A stretch of DNA of 64,000 nt from Salminus brasiliensis (lineage: Eukaryota > Chordata > Actinopteri > Characiformes > Bryconidae). The stretch is from NCBI RefSeq assembly GCF_030463535.1, contig NC_132893.1:25570282-25634281 (forward strand), written 5' to 3'. Positions 10,950 through 22,036 of the stretch are shown here, piece after piece (positions within the stretch are counted from its first letter, which is position 1; every line of letters begins with the position of its first letter). A program made the position numbers and the translations under genes. Below the pieces are notes generated by a model. It was given only the letters and a program-made list of their open reading frames with translations, ran no database searches and was not told the origin of the DNA.

Positions 10950-13900
10950 GTCTAAAGTTACTATAGAGGTTCTCACTACTTCACATTATTTTGAGCAAAT
11001 TAAAAGAATTAACATGTTACTGAATGGCAGTTTTTGTACGGCTACATGGCACCTGACACAACCTACATGAGCATTAATGATGGCTTATTTGAACAAGCAT
11101 CAGTAGTTTTTAAAGTTGCAGGGGTGAAATAACATCAGAATTGTTGGAGGAGGCCTTTATAAATGTCGGTATAGGTTTGTAAAATGTTTATGTAGATGTC
11201 TTGTAGATCCTCAGTAAACCCAAGAAGGAACCTAAGAAGCTTTACATGGACTTTAGTTGTGTGTCAAATGTACTAAGCATGTAATACCTAATATTTAATA
11301 TTCACTATGGTTGCAGCATCTACCAAGGAAAGTATGCCATGTCCCATCTGCTTTAAAAATCCAGATGCCTTACAGAAACTGAGGCCCACTGTCAAGTTCT
11401 GTCCAATCCAAACAATTTCACCTCCCACTACAATATTAGTCCAGAACTCTAGAGCAAGCAGTAGGCAGGGAAAAAGGGGGAAATGGAAACCAGGAACCCT
11501 CTAGTTACCTTCTGTTTTGGCAGTGAAAGTAGATGCATGTTAGGGTAAGAGTGTAGGACACTTAAGTAAACACAAGTGACAGAGAGAATCTACTGTTCAC
11601 CTGCTACACTCAAGTGTTCACTCAATTTGCCACTTGACCGTTCCCTCCATGTTGTCCTTTTCCAAACTTTCAAACGTCCAGTTTAGCGCACAATAACACT
11701 TCTTTCCTGATACCAATTGGGTATTGGCTGATATTGACCCACAATGGCTCTACTAAGCTTAAAAGCCTTAAGATGACTGTTTAAAAATAAACAATCATGC
11801 TAAAGCTACTTAAACACTCTTCACAGGATGAAACACTAGCTAATAACACCACATCACACAGGCTCCATTCACAGCTGGCATTAACACGCTTCTTGGGAGA
11901 CCCAATCACAAATAATTGATAGAATGCATAGCTGCTCACAACTGGTATTTTAAATGTGTTCATTATAATTAATTAATCGAGTCGAGGAACCTACTTTCAC
12001 TTGCACACAATCCACAAGTATCGACTTTATCTATTAGTTCATTTGTTATTGTATCTCTGACCACCTCTGAATGTGGTTTGAGTGATCGGATTACAGTGTG
12101 TCATTGACTTGCATTGTACCCCGTTCACTCCTGTACTTTGAGCTGGCCACTTGTTAAAGTGTGAATGGGGCCACAATGTAAATGTGTGCAATTTCTGGCT
12201 TTCCCGTTTCCGTTTTGTTCCAGCATATTCTAATGACATCAGGTCAGTATCAACACCCACTGATTCCAATATGTCATCTCTCACTCTTAAAAAGAACATG
12301 CTTCCAATGGTTCATTGAGTGCTATGTTAGGAATAGAGTGCTAACATGTCAAACTTTAAGGAACCAAAAGTGGTTCTCCTAAAATCCATTTGAAGCACCT
12401 TTACTTTTAAGAAAGCTCATCAGGACGCAATGCAAAACAGTGCTGTTGCCGAAGTCAAGTGAGCCACCATGCGCTTGACTTAAAAACTCTAAGCCTACTA
12501 AAGTGTGAACCTGTCCAAACTGCTCTGGGTCAGAACAACAGCGTGAGCGGTTCTTTTAAACATTTGTTCTGCCTGGAGATAACAGTAGCAGGTGTAACCC
12601 CAAGCCACAATCGTGCTCCAAAAAAAAAAAAAAAAACCTAAATTCTCCCAGAATAATTGGTTTTCAAGTCACAGGCTGGTTGCTGCCTGAGCTTTTCAGA
12701 GCATGCAGGCAGTGAGGGAGGGGCATTCTGTGGGCAAAGCAACTCAGGGGGCTAATTAAAAACTCAACAGAACGCTGCATTAAACTGCTCTTCTCCAAAC
12801 TGTCTCCAGTTCTCCATTTATTGGGACAGGTGGTGCCTTGGGCATGTGTCATGAGATGGGCTTCTTACACTTCAATGACAGCAGACGCTGCTCTTGGTGC
12901 ATTTGCTCATATTGAATCATCTAAAAGTTTGGCTGTTAATTCTGGGTTTACTAGCATCAAAAACACCTCAGACGTTAGACATAATTCAATTACAGTACAC
13001 ACCGACGCTTTCTGTGCTATAAGGCCAATCTCAGATTTCACGACCGTGAGGATATGGCTTTAACAAATGTGACGGCCCACGATGGAAGAACATGGGGGCC
13101 TCAGACGAGTGTGAGCTGCAGACAGCATTTAGGGGGATGCAAATGGGTCTGGGGGCAGGAAATGGCCGTTGTGTCTACTAGACTCAAATACAGCATGTCT
13201 CCTACCCTTAAGAGCTCTTAAAGGCCTGGGAAGGAAATATAGCATTACCCACTTCACTTCAAGTGGCTTGCGACTTAAACACATGGACAGCAGCAAGAGG
13301 TCACTTCCTCCAACTACCAAACGGTCTTGACAAATGAATATGGTGGCAGGGACGGCATCCAAGCTATTTTAGTTTGGACTTTGATCTGCAATGCCTTCAT
13401 AAAGTGAAGGGTGTGCTGTGGTTCCATGAAGCGATGGATTCTGGATCATTATCATCACAACAAAGTGGTTACACTGCTTGTAAAGTCAATACCAATACAT
13501 AGATAGCATGCATGCTAGATGCTACACCATAAGCTGAAAGCACAGTAAATATCTTGGATGACCGTCACTGTGCCAATAATGTTCTTCTTTAGGTCTGCCA
13601 ACACCTACTGAAACCTGCTGATAGTCGTAAACGGCGGACGTTCTTCAGAAAGGACAGAGCTCTATAAAGAGGCCTTAGAAGGTTTTGCTAGACACAGATG
13701 TGATTCTGGATTGGCCTGAAGAGGCAGAGACTGTGGGAGGATTCAGGTTGTGTTTTTCTTACGCATTAAACTGGAATCAAGGACAGGGAAGCCATCCTAC
13801 TCACCACAAATGAAGAAAAAAAGAATATGTAGGCCAAGAAAGGGAATAACTGACATTTTGTCTCCACCACTCTGGCAAAGCAATACACTTCCAAAGCTGA

Positions 13901-15332
13901 GGAACCCAAGTTTTTATTCAGCTCAAGAACAGACAAGGCCAGAGCACTGGATTGCCGGAAACTTTGGCTAGTGCCAGGCTGAGTTAGAGTAGTTGAAAGC
14001 TCTCTATGTCTTTGTAGGTCGCTGACTTCCCGCCCTCTTCGCTGAGCTAGCCAATAAATACAGACATGTGTGCCTGTCAGTCAGCCACATCTCCATTTGT
14101 CCTTTCCTTTAGGGCACTCCCAAACAACATCTGTCTTTTCATGGAAAAAAACGGAGTAACAAAATGTAAGCAATTTTTCTAATCCGAAATTGCGTGTGAA
14201 TGAAATGAAAACACTTCGAGAGGGTATCCACCACATCCCTCAAAGGCTATACAGCTGTTTGTAGTCAGCTGATAGATCCATGACTGCTCTAAGAGTCCTT
14301 TTTGTTTTTCATGGTTTGTCTGGGGCAAACCGGTCTGGCAAACAGTTGTTTTAGGCTTTCCTATTGTCTGAAATAGTCATTACCGACTGAAATACAGAGG
14401 TTTTCCTATAGTCCTGCCTAACTACGTAAGCCTCACTCAGTGTAGACCCAAATGCTGATTCTTACTGCAGTCCAAACTCTGTCGGTTTCTACTTAGCTTA
14501 GATGTACAAGCAGCGAAAACCGACATTTCACACAAGTTTTGTATCATGAGAATAGCAATTTGTGTAAAAAAATGCTGCCGTTTGAAAACCAAACTTAACC
14601 ATCTGCAACAGCTTGGCATATTTTTATCTTCCGAAAAACTGAAAAGTAGGTCCATGATGAGAAGACCTTTAATCATGACAGGGAATAATGCTGCTTTTAT
14701 TGCAAGCAGCTGGAGTCGACTGCCACTCCCAGCAAACTGCACAATGTAAATATGATCAGGGTTGATGTTTTGCTAAACAATTCTTAATATTGTCATTCTC
14801 AGTTCCTCATCAAAACAATGTACAGTTTTACTGGATTTAATTCATTCAAAACACATCATTTAGCATTTTTGATATTTTTCTTAAGTGTGTGGTGACAACA
14901 TGCTGCAGTTTGAATACTTTCATAAACTGTAAACATAACCATCACTCTGTTTCCCTTCCCTTTTCCTGCCATTTCACCTATATTGACTACAGGCCCAAAG
15001 AGAACTCATGTGAGGCAGTTTGACCCCAGTTTGAAACTCAAAGCAACTTCACACACTGATCTCAAAGCATAAAGAATAGCTCCACCAGTTTGTACAGAAG
15101 TCTCTGTCGTTACTGGATACTATGCATTAGTGTGTAATAAGCCTTGGAGTGTTGAGGGGTTAAAGAGGTAAACAGACTGTTTTTGTTACTGTATCTTTAA
15201 GACAGGTGTATGTACATTTCCTCTGTTCTGACTGGTTGCCTTGTATTGCACATCATACAAAAAGTGGTCCAGGCTTATCACTTTAATGTATATGGGCAGA
15301 ATAAACAGCTGTAGGACAAACAGAATGACATA
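10950..15332. other. Non-coding stretch
   Basis: Short open frames are scattered on both strands, but none has recognisable protein motifs or paired splice sites. There is a poly-A run at 12620-12637. A weakly palindromic stretch at about 12280-12420 (cttaaaaagaac ... aacc ... cttttaagaaag) may be a decayed relative of the MITEs at 33885 and 52287. The rest looks like ordinary intron or intergenic DNA. Confidence 0.5.
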
Positions 15333-15690
15333 CACAATATGGATAAAAGTATTGGGAGACAATCACAGTTTCTTCCGAAATCAAGGCTAATAATCCTGCT
15401 GTTTATCCTGGAGTTTATCCTGGTTTTGTTGGAGTAACTGTCTATACTGCCCAGGGAAGAAGGCTTTTCACTAGATTTTGTAGCATTACTGTGATGATTT
15501 GGTTGCATTGGATTATACCACCATATAACACCTATGATGGATTATAGGTATGTGTTTATCTTCTCCAGAGAGTCCTATTCTATTGGCAGCACTTCTCTAC
15601 AGGGGCTAGATAATGTGTCAGCAATGGGTGCAACTTAAAGTAGCTGAATGCAATCATTAGAAGGGCTGTGCACAAACATTTGGACATTAC
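15333..15690 (+). mobile_element. MITE (ACTATATGGACAAA family)
   Basis: It begins acaatatggataaaagtatt and ends caaacatttggacatta, both close to the ends of the complete copy at 54599-55043. Between them are the shared phrases gttggagtaactgtct, gagtcctattctattggcag, cttctctacaggggctag and gggtgcaacttaaagtagct. It is non-coding; small minus-strand frames over the copies give the same peptide tail because they read the same repeat. Confidence 0.8.
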
Positions 15691-17121
15691 AAATATGTAA
15701 ATGTGCAGGTTTTTAGGACACTGTTTAGTACACTTATTCAAATGCACTTTGCTAGGCACTTGATTTCCAGGACAGCAACCCATACAAGCAAGTCCACATG
15801 TCTAACTTCTAGCTGCATTTGCTTAGGATAGGCCTCCAGAGACCACTGCAAAAGTGGTGGACCATGCAACAACACATCTACCATACATGATGAGCACAGC
15901 ACGTTCATTTTTATTGTGTCAGGGACTTAACATCTCACATTCACAAGTGCATGCTGTGAGTAATCAAACAGCACAAGCTTTCGCCCATGGCCACAGAGTC
16001 CGCTCCTCCATTCAAAGCCAGTCACATGACTGTGAAACCCACAGAGGGACAAAAGCTGAACACAGCGGGGGCCCTTCTCCTGCACCACCATGCCCCGAGG
16101 ACACTGGCAAGATTTCCTCCATGAAAATAGCTCAGTCCCGCAGAATTGACTGGCACGACTTAATTCAATCATGTGTTACACATTCTTCTTGTTAACTCAT
16201 CGCTAAAGTGCCATTCTTCAACTGCCCCCGTTATCAGAGGCAGAACAGGTTGCAGAAGCAGTGTGAGTGGAAATCCCTGCATGTAAACAAGCTGCTTTAC
16301 TACAGAACAAACCGAGCGGCACAATCAAATAAACAAACAGCAGTTCAATGATTTAGCAACTTTTCTTTTGACTGGTTAAATCCTCTGGTCCAATGATATA
16401 TTCATTCATTCATAAAAACAAACCAGTTCAACTTTAAACAAGAACCACTTTATTAGTCTGGGGGTAAGAAGCACTTTCCAGGCTTGAATATCAATGCTGC
16501 ACAATGTAGGTGTGATAGTCATTAGATATTCACTGTAATCGTGCTAGCTAAACTGGATAACTGTTAAAAAGTTGGCCCTTGTCAAATTGTGTTAAAAATA
16601 ATACAAATAATAAATAATAATATTTTTTAAAATAATAAAACATATATATATATACTTTTATATATAATAAATATAATATATATATATATATATAATAAAT
16701 ATAATATATATAATATATATATAACATATATAATAAATATAATATATATAATATATGGAATACTTTATTATTATAAATGAGCCTAATTAACACCTTAATA
16801 GCTATTAGTTATATAACGTTGCTGTTATCTAAAAAAAAAAAAAACACTTTTTGGACGTTATTTGACTTCGACAGTTATTTAGCTACATCGTCTCAAATTT
16901 CATGATGAATGGACAAATAAAAATGGCTTGCGATCTAATCGTTTTACATTTACGTCTATTGGTAATTTAAGAAAGTTTTACTGTACATTTTTTTCTGACG
17001 TCTCCTTAGTTTCAATGCATAAGTATTCCCAGATAATAATTCCATATTTTAATGCTGAAACGCTTAATATTAAACCCTTTTACCAGTAAAAGACAGAAAG
17101 AAAGAAATAGTCAAGCCTCAC
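15691..17121. other. Non-coding stretch with AT-rich block
   Basis: 15850-16200 is relatively G+C rich and open on both strands, but neither frame shows a known family or splice sites. 16597-16762 is a TA-dominated block. Poly-A lies at about 16831-16844. No gene is supported. Confidence 0.45.
16597..16762. repeat. AT-rich simple repeat
   Basis: Runs of TA dinucleotides interrupted by taataaat words. The 81-codon minus-strand frame here (mostly Tyr, Ile, Leu) is only a translation of this simple sequence. Confidence 0.9.
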
Positions 17122-17380
17122 CGGTTCTACTCTAAAGTACTCGTCCTCTCCAAACTCATGGATCCTCTTTGAGAAGCTCTGCACTTGACTGAAAGTTCCT
17201 CGGAGAGCAGCTTCCTGACAGGAGGTGCTCTGGACATCAAACTCCAGCAGTATTTCCACTGACCCCGAAGAACCTGACTGAAAGCGCGAGTTTAATGAAA
17301 CGACGCGACGTGGATGTGTTTGGAGACTGAGGAAAGCAGCTGTGGGGTCGCCCCGTTAGCATCTCCTCACCGCTTTTCGG
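17122..17380 (-). other. Probable first, mainly untranslated exon on the minus strand
   Basis: Read on the minus strand, CpG-containing sequence ends at a strong donor, ccg|gtgagg (intron begins at 17121). One frame is open for 78 codons up to the donor (17355 to 17122) but has no ATG after its upstream TAA, so it is either a coincidence or needs an upstream exon. The first ATG (17237) opens a 36-codon frame that stops at 17127, just before the donor, which is typical of an upstream ORF in a 5' leader. Divergent orientation relative to C5orf63 and MARCHF3 would suit megf10 by remembered human gene order. No MEGF10 protein sequence is visible in the 17 kb to the left, so that identity is inference. 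Confidence 0.4.
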
Positions 17381-17670
17381 GACCCTGCGCCCAGAAAGTG
17401 AGAAAACACCATGCAGCTTGTTGTGATGACCTCACTGCTCTGTCGGCCAATTAGAGCAACGGTGAGGCAGAGCTGGCGACTCCAGTAGACAGAGGCCTCA
17501 GTGAGATGATCCAGTGCAGGATGGTGTCCAGTTTTGAGGAATAAGTGAAAGAGTGTGTTTTTATTTTACTTACACTTTAGGCACAACTTTTAGTGGACGT
17601 AAACGGTTTTTCTGGACGTTTACACACGTCTAAATCATCACTGTATCTGAAACTGTAAACGAAGGGAAAT

Positions 17671-17685
17671 GTCGCCCCCTGGTGT
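17671..17685 (-). promoter_or_regulatory. Candidate CTCF site
   Basis: gtcgccccctggtgt is close to the reverse complement of the CTCF core (CCACnAGGGGGCGC). It lies about 300 bp upstream of the minus-strand first exon. Motif match by eye only. Confidence 0.4.
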
Positions 17686-17856
17686 TTCACTCTCCAGAAG
17701 ATGACTGAATGCTGAAGGTGAGAGCTGGGTCTGTGTTTCCTGACCTGGCCATAACCTCTAAACATGTGTTTTTCAGGCTGGACTGAATGAGACACAGTAT
17801 ATAACACACAGGACAGACAGTCAGATCACAGGGAACACAAGCAGCCTCATTTACAT

Positions 17857-18290
17857 AAATAAATAAATAAATAAATAGTGATAGACATAAGTGTACACAA
17901 ATATACTATATGGGCTGAAATTATATAAAATTGGCCCATTATTAATCTGTAAATAATAAATCTTAATAATTAAATTAAATCATAATAAATCTTTGTGCAA
18001 AATAATTTTACTAATTTGTAAATTGTTTATATAAATTAAATTACATTACATAATAATTATATACTTGACAAAATATTATGTAGAAAATATTATATCAAAA
18101 AACACTACAGAAATTCTAAAAGAAATAGGTGGAGGTGGAAATTTGTCTTTTATAAATTAATTAATGTTTTTGGTAAATAAAACCACACGAACACACACGA
18201 ATAAAGTTTTTTTTTAGCATAACAGACACACAGATACAATGTAAATCATTTAAAATCATTTTACAATAAAATAAAAAGTCTCCGTGTCCA
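17857..18290. repeat. AT-rich stretch with (ATAA)n
   Basis: A short ataa tetranucleotide run at 17857-17877 leads into several hundred bases with very low G+C and no open frame. No gene is seen. Confidence 0.7.
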
Positions 18291-18397
18291 GTACAGTGTG
18301 CAAACGACACCCATAACGAGGAGCTGAGCAGTTTGCGTCAAGCTTCAGAAACGCTCCTTTTCTCGAGGATGAACATCCCTGTGTGAATGGCGATCAG

Positions 18398-18416
18398 CTG
18401 GCGCCCTCTGCTGTTC
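18398..18416 (-). promoter_or_regulatory. Candidate CTCF site beside the minisatellite
   Basis: ctggcgccctctgctgttc resembles the reverse complement of the CTCF core, in the same orientation as the site at 17671. It sits in a CpG-rich patch (18300-18490) just before the 31-bp minisatellite. Confidence 0.35.
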
Positions 18417-18512
18417 GCGCCTGGGCCTGCAGCTTCCACTGCCAAAGATCCGTAACGGAGGCCGATGACAGGCGACGCGCGGAGTAGTAGGTGAGGCTAC
18501 CTAGCACACCAA

Positions 18513-19367
18513 CCGGCACATCCTAAAGCAGCCGGCACAGCATCCGGCACATCCTAAAGCAGCCGGCACACCATTTGGCACATCCTAAAGCAGCCTGCAC
18601 ACCATTTGGCACATCCTAAAGTAGCCGGCACATCATTTAGCACATCCTAAAGCAGCCGGCACACCATTTGGCACATCCTAAAGCAGCCGGCACAGCATTT
18701 GGCACATCCTAAAGCAGCCGGCACAGCATCCGGCACATCCTAAAGCAGCCGGCACACCATTTGGCACATCCTAAAGCAGCCGGCACAGCATTTGGCACAT
18801 CCTAAAGCAGCCGGCACAGCATCTGGCACATCCTAAAGCAGCCGGCACAGCATCCGGCACATCCTAAAGCAGCCGGCACATCATTTGGCACATCCTAAAG
18901 CAGCCGGCACACCATTTGGCACATCCTAAAGTAGCCGGCACATCATTTGGCACATCCTAAAGCAGCCGGCACACCATTTGGCACATCCTAAAGCAGCCGG
19001 CACAGCATCTGGCACATCCTAAAGCAGCCGGCACAGCATCCGGCACATCCTAAAGCAGCCGGCACATCATTTGGCACATCCTAAAGCAGCCGGCACATCA
19101 TTTGGCACATCTTAAAGCAGCCGGCACACCATTTGGCACATCCTAAATCAGCCGGCACAGCATCCGGCACATCCTAAAGCAGCCGGCACACCATTTGGGA
19201 CATCCTAAAGCAGCCAGCACAGCATCTGGCACATCCTAAAGCAGCTGGCACAGCATCCGGCACATCCTAAAGCTGTCAGCAGAACTCCAACCTGGACGTC
19301 TTAAAGCTGCTAGCACATCAACCGGCACATCCTAAAGCAGCCGGAACACCATCCGGCACATCTTACA
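18513..19367 (+). repeat. 31-bp minisatellite, about 27 units
   Basis: The unit is ggcacatcctaaagcagccg plus gcacacCATTT (or gcacagCATCC), 31 bp. About 24 units are regular and the last three are degenerate. Variation is concentrated in one base (c, g or t before cat) and in the final pair (tt, cc or ct). Nearly every unit has a GCCGGC palindrome. The length is not a multiple of three, so a long periodic protein is not encoded. There are no spacers between units. Confidence 0.95.
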
Positions 19368-21277
19368 ACAGGTTCCCCACAATGTGTGAAATGGGAGGGT
19401 TTATGTGGGGGATGCAATATAAAAACACCAAATGTCTTTATAGAACCATTTAAAACCCTTTGAAAAATGAATAGCCAAGAAGTTATTTAGTCAGTCCATA
19501 TATCTCACTTTCAGAGGATTCATATTACATATCAGGTCAATTTACCTAATTTGTAAAAGTGATTCAGATTTAGGAGTTCACTTTAAAATAAAGATTAAGA
19601 TCAGTTTAAATAAACCAAACAGCAGTGTTAGTGGACTGTGTGCCAAAAAGAATCTCGCGTTACTCTGAACTGTTCAGGTTGACGGGGTCCAGATCCATTA
19701 TTCAGATTAATATGTTGTAATTAATCACCTGAGATGTAGTCACGTGTTTGTTTTTCTCTATAGCTGATGTGATTTTGAGTGGCCTCTAGGGCGTTTACGC
19801 GCGGTGCGCTTAATTACGCGTCGGATGCGTTTTTACGCACGGTGCGCAAAACAAAGAAAAAATAAAGCTAACTTTAAGTGTAAAAATATTTTAAACGTAA
19901 TTTGTAAAAGTGATTAAGATTTATGCCTCTTTTCGTCTCTTTTTCGTCTCAACAATGACGACTTCATATCATTGAAATGCTCTTTCTATTGCACTCATTT
20001 CAATTACCATTATTTCATATGGTGTGAAATATTCTTAGGAATCATCTATATATTACCCATATAAAGACTAATTTTTTAATAGTGCCCTATCTAGTGGTCA
20101 TCAACAGCGCAAGTTTACCCTTGTCGGGGTAAAACATCTCAGCCATACCTACACTCACTCAAGCCTTGCCTTGTGATGGACCTTGGCTTAGGTAGTGTGA
20201 AGTGCAGAGTTTTTGATATATTTTTTCCATGTTTCACATTATCAGAGGCCAGGAGGATTTCTCGATCTTCTGTTGACCACAGTATCCTTTCTCTGCAACC
20301 ACTAAGCAAAGCAGCCTAAAAGGGGTGACCAGTACCTGCTCCTCATCCAGGTACCACTCAGAAGTTATCACAAGAGATCACAGCACACTTTTTTCCTACC
20401 CTCTGTCTCTCAAATTGTAATGATGCATGCCTAGAAATGATCTTCACCATGGAGAAGTCTGTGCATGAAGGTCCTGAAGCTGTGGCCATGGCTGTGTGGG
20501 AGGTTCTCCTGGACAGGATGGAGGACACCTAAAGGGCCAGCATTTCATTACACCCCTCACTCTTCCATTTCTTCCTCCATTTAAAACCACAACCCTCCTT
20601 TCAACACCGTAATCATATGTTACATCTGTTTATCCTAATAATGTATTTCTTGTATCAACAAGTAGTTTAACTAGTTTATTTCATCCTCTTAATGCTGTCC
20701 TGAATTGTGTGTATACAGAACCACCAGTGATTGAGGTGAAAGTCTACTTTATACTCTGTGTTCCAGAACTGGAGAGGAGGTCATGGGACACATCCTTCAT
20801 GAAACCCACAAAATTTATTTAGCAGTGTGCATGGGCTAATTGTTCAGGAAGCAGCTCAGCCAACATGCTCATGTGGAGCTCCCATGGGTGGAACATGGGC
20901 TCTAAGTGGGTTTGTCCATGTGTCGTTACAGGGACCCAGTAGGGCTTCCTACATGGGCCCTGACGTTATTCTGTCCATTCTATAAACTATTCTGTAGGCC
21001 TCTTAAATGAAATCCCATTTTATTATTATTATTATTTTATTATTATTTATTATTATTAAAATTATTAACACTAAGCAGAAAAGCTCATGGTTGAAAAGTG
21101 CCAGTTTGAGAAATGGTGCTGCTATTTCCAGCTCTTTGGACACTTGGACACTGGAAAAAAAGCTCAAAGATGACATTACTGGATCAGAAAGCATGTTTAT
21201 AATGAAATCACCAGTAATGACAGCAAATCAATTCTGTAGAGTCTTTACGTTTGTGAGACAGTTTTGTGTAGTCCAAG
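19368..21277. other. Non-coding stretch
   Basis: No exon is recognised. A small CpG-rich patch at 19785-19850 (gtttacgcgcggtgcgctta) stands out against AT-rich flanks. A (TTA)n microsatellite lies at 21020-21060. The 120-codon plus frame at 21007-21369 reads out of that microsatellite and into the MITE at 21278, so it is not a gene. Confidence 0.5.
21020..21060. repeat. (TTA)n microsatellite
   Basis: Imperfect run of tta/att triplets. Confidence 0.85.
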
Positions 21278-21794
21278 CTAGGGGTGTAACGGTACTTGTA
21301 TTCACATTAACCCGTCCACAGTATGGTGGCCCCCGTGGTGGTAGTAGTATAGATAATCTCCAGCTGTAAACTGTTGGATTTGCAAGTTATTGTGGGAACT
21401 GTGATTCCACCTCTCTCTCTCATCCCTCTCTTTGTTGCTAATGCATGTGTAGAGAGGGACTCAGACACTGTTTCTCACCTCTGGATGTGAATCGACTGAA
21501 ACTATCAACAAGATGAGTACAATATGTTGCTCTGTTTCTGTGCCCGTGTTCAGCTTAATTACACTTTACAGCTTAATTAACACACTACAGGCTGTGCTGA
21601 CTACCTCATAGGGGACTATACGGCACCAGGTGAAGCAAACTGTAAATTGTACATCTGTCTGTTCAAATTAAATGAAAAGACACCTGGGATAGTCCTATGT
21701 CTTTTCCCTCCTTGTACCGCACTGGTACTGAACCAAGAGGTCCAAACCATGGTGTGAACTGAACCATGATTTTTGTGTACCGTTACACCCCTAG
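21278..21794 (+). mobile_element. Non-autonomous DNA transposon with perfect 18-bp inverted ends
   Basis: The left end ctaggggtgtaacggtac (21278-21295) is the exact reverse complement of the right end gtaccgttacacccctag (21777-21794). The 517-bp element has no transposase. If the ends are trimmed by one base, the flanks gtccaagc and gtcccaga match at 6 of 8 positions, which would fit a decayed 8-bp target duplication of the hAT type. The same terminal words occur at 27303 and about 28005. Superfamily assignment is tentative. Confidence 0.85.
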
Positions 21795-21974
21795 TCCCAG
21801 ACTTCTCTTTGGTCTAGAACAAAACAAGTCAAGAACATACAGAAAAGCCTAATCTTCCTTCGGTGGCCTCTGATTTAGGAAACTAATTGTTCTTCAGAAG
21901 AAGCACATCCTCTCACACTGGACCGGTAGATTTGGGACATCTGAAAACGATCAGAGCATCTTAGTTCTTCTTGT

Positions 21975-21980
21975 TTTATT
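21975..21980 (-). terminator. Poly(A) signal of the TIPIN-like gene
   Basis: tttatt on the plus strand is AATAAA on the minus strand, about 60 bp after the predicted stop at 22037. Confidence 0.55.
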
Positions 21981-22036
21981 ACAGATAACAGATGAAATGT
22001 TAGAGCTGAAAGAGATAGAGGACCTTGTATTTTAGG

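Noticed and set aside
16548..16793. 81-codon minus frame rich in Tyr/Ile
   Set aside because: Translation of a TA-rich simple repeat.
17122..17355. 78-codon open frame before a splice donor as a coding exon
   Set aside because: No ATG in frame and no recognised family; kept only as a probable untranslated exon.
18513..19367. Regular repeats that might suggest a CRISPR-like array
   Set aside because: Units are directly adjacent with no unique spacers, and the genome is a vertebrate; it is a minisatellite.
21007..21369. 120-codon plus frame
   Set aside because: It starts in a TTA microsatellite and ends inside a MITE.
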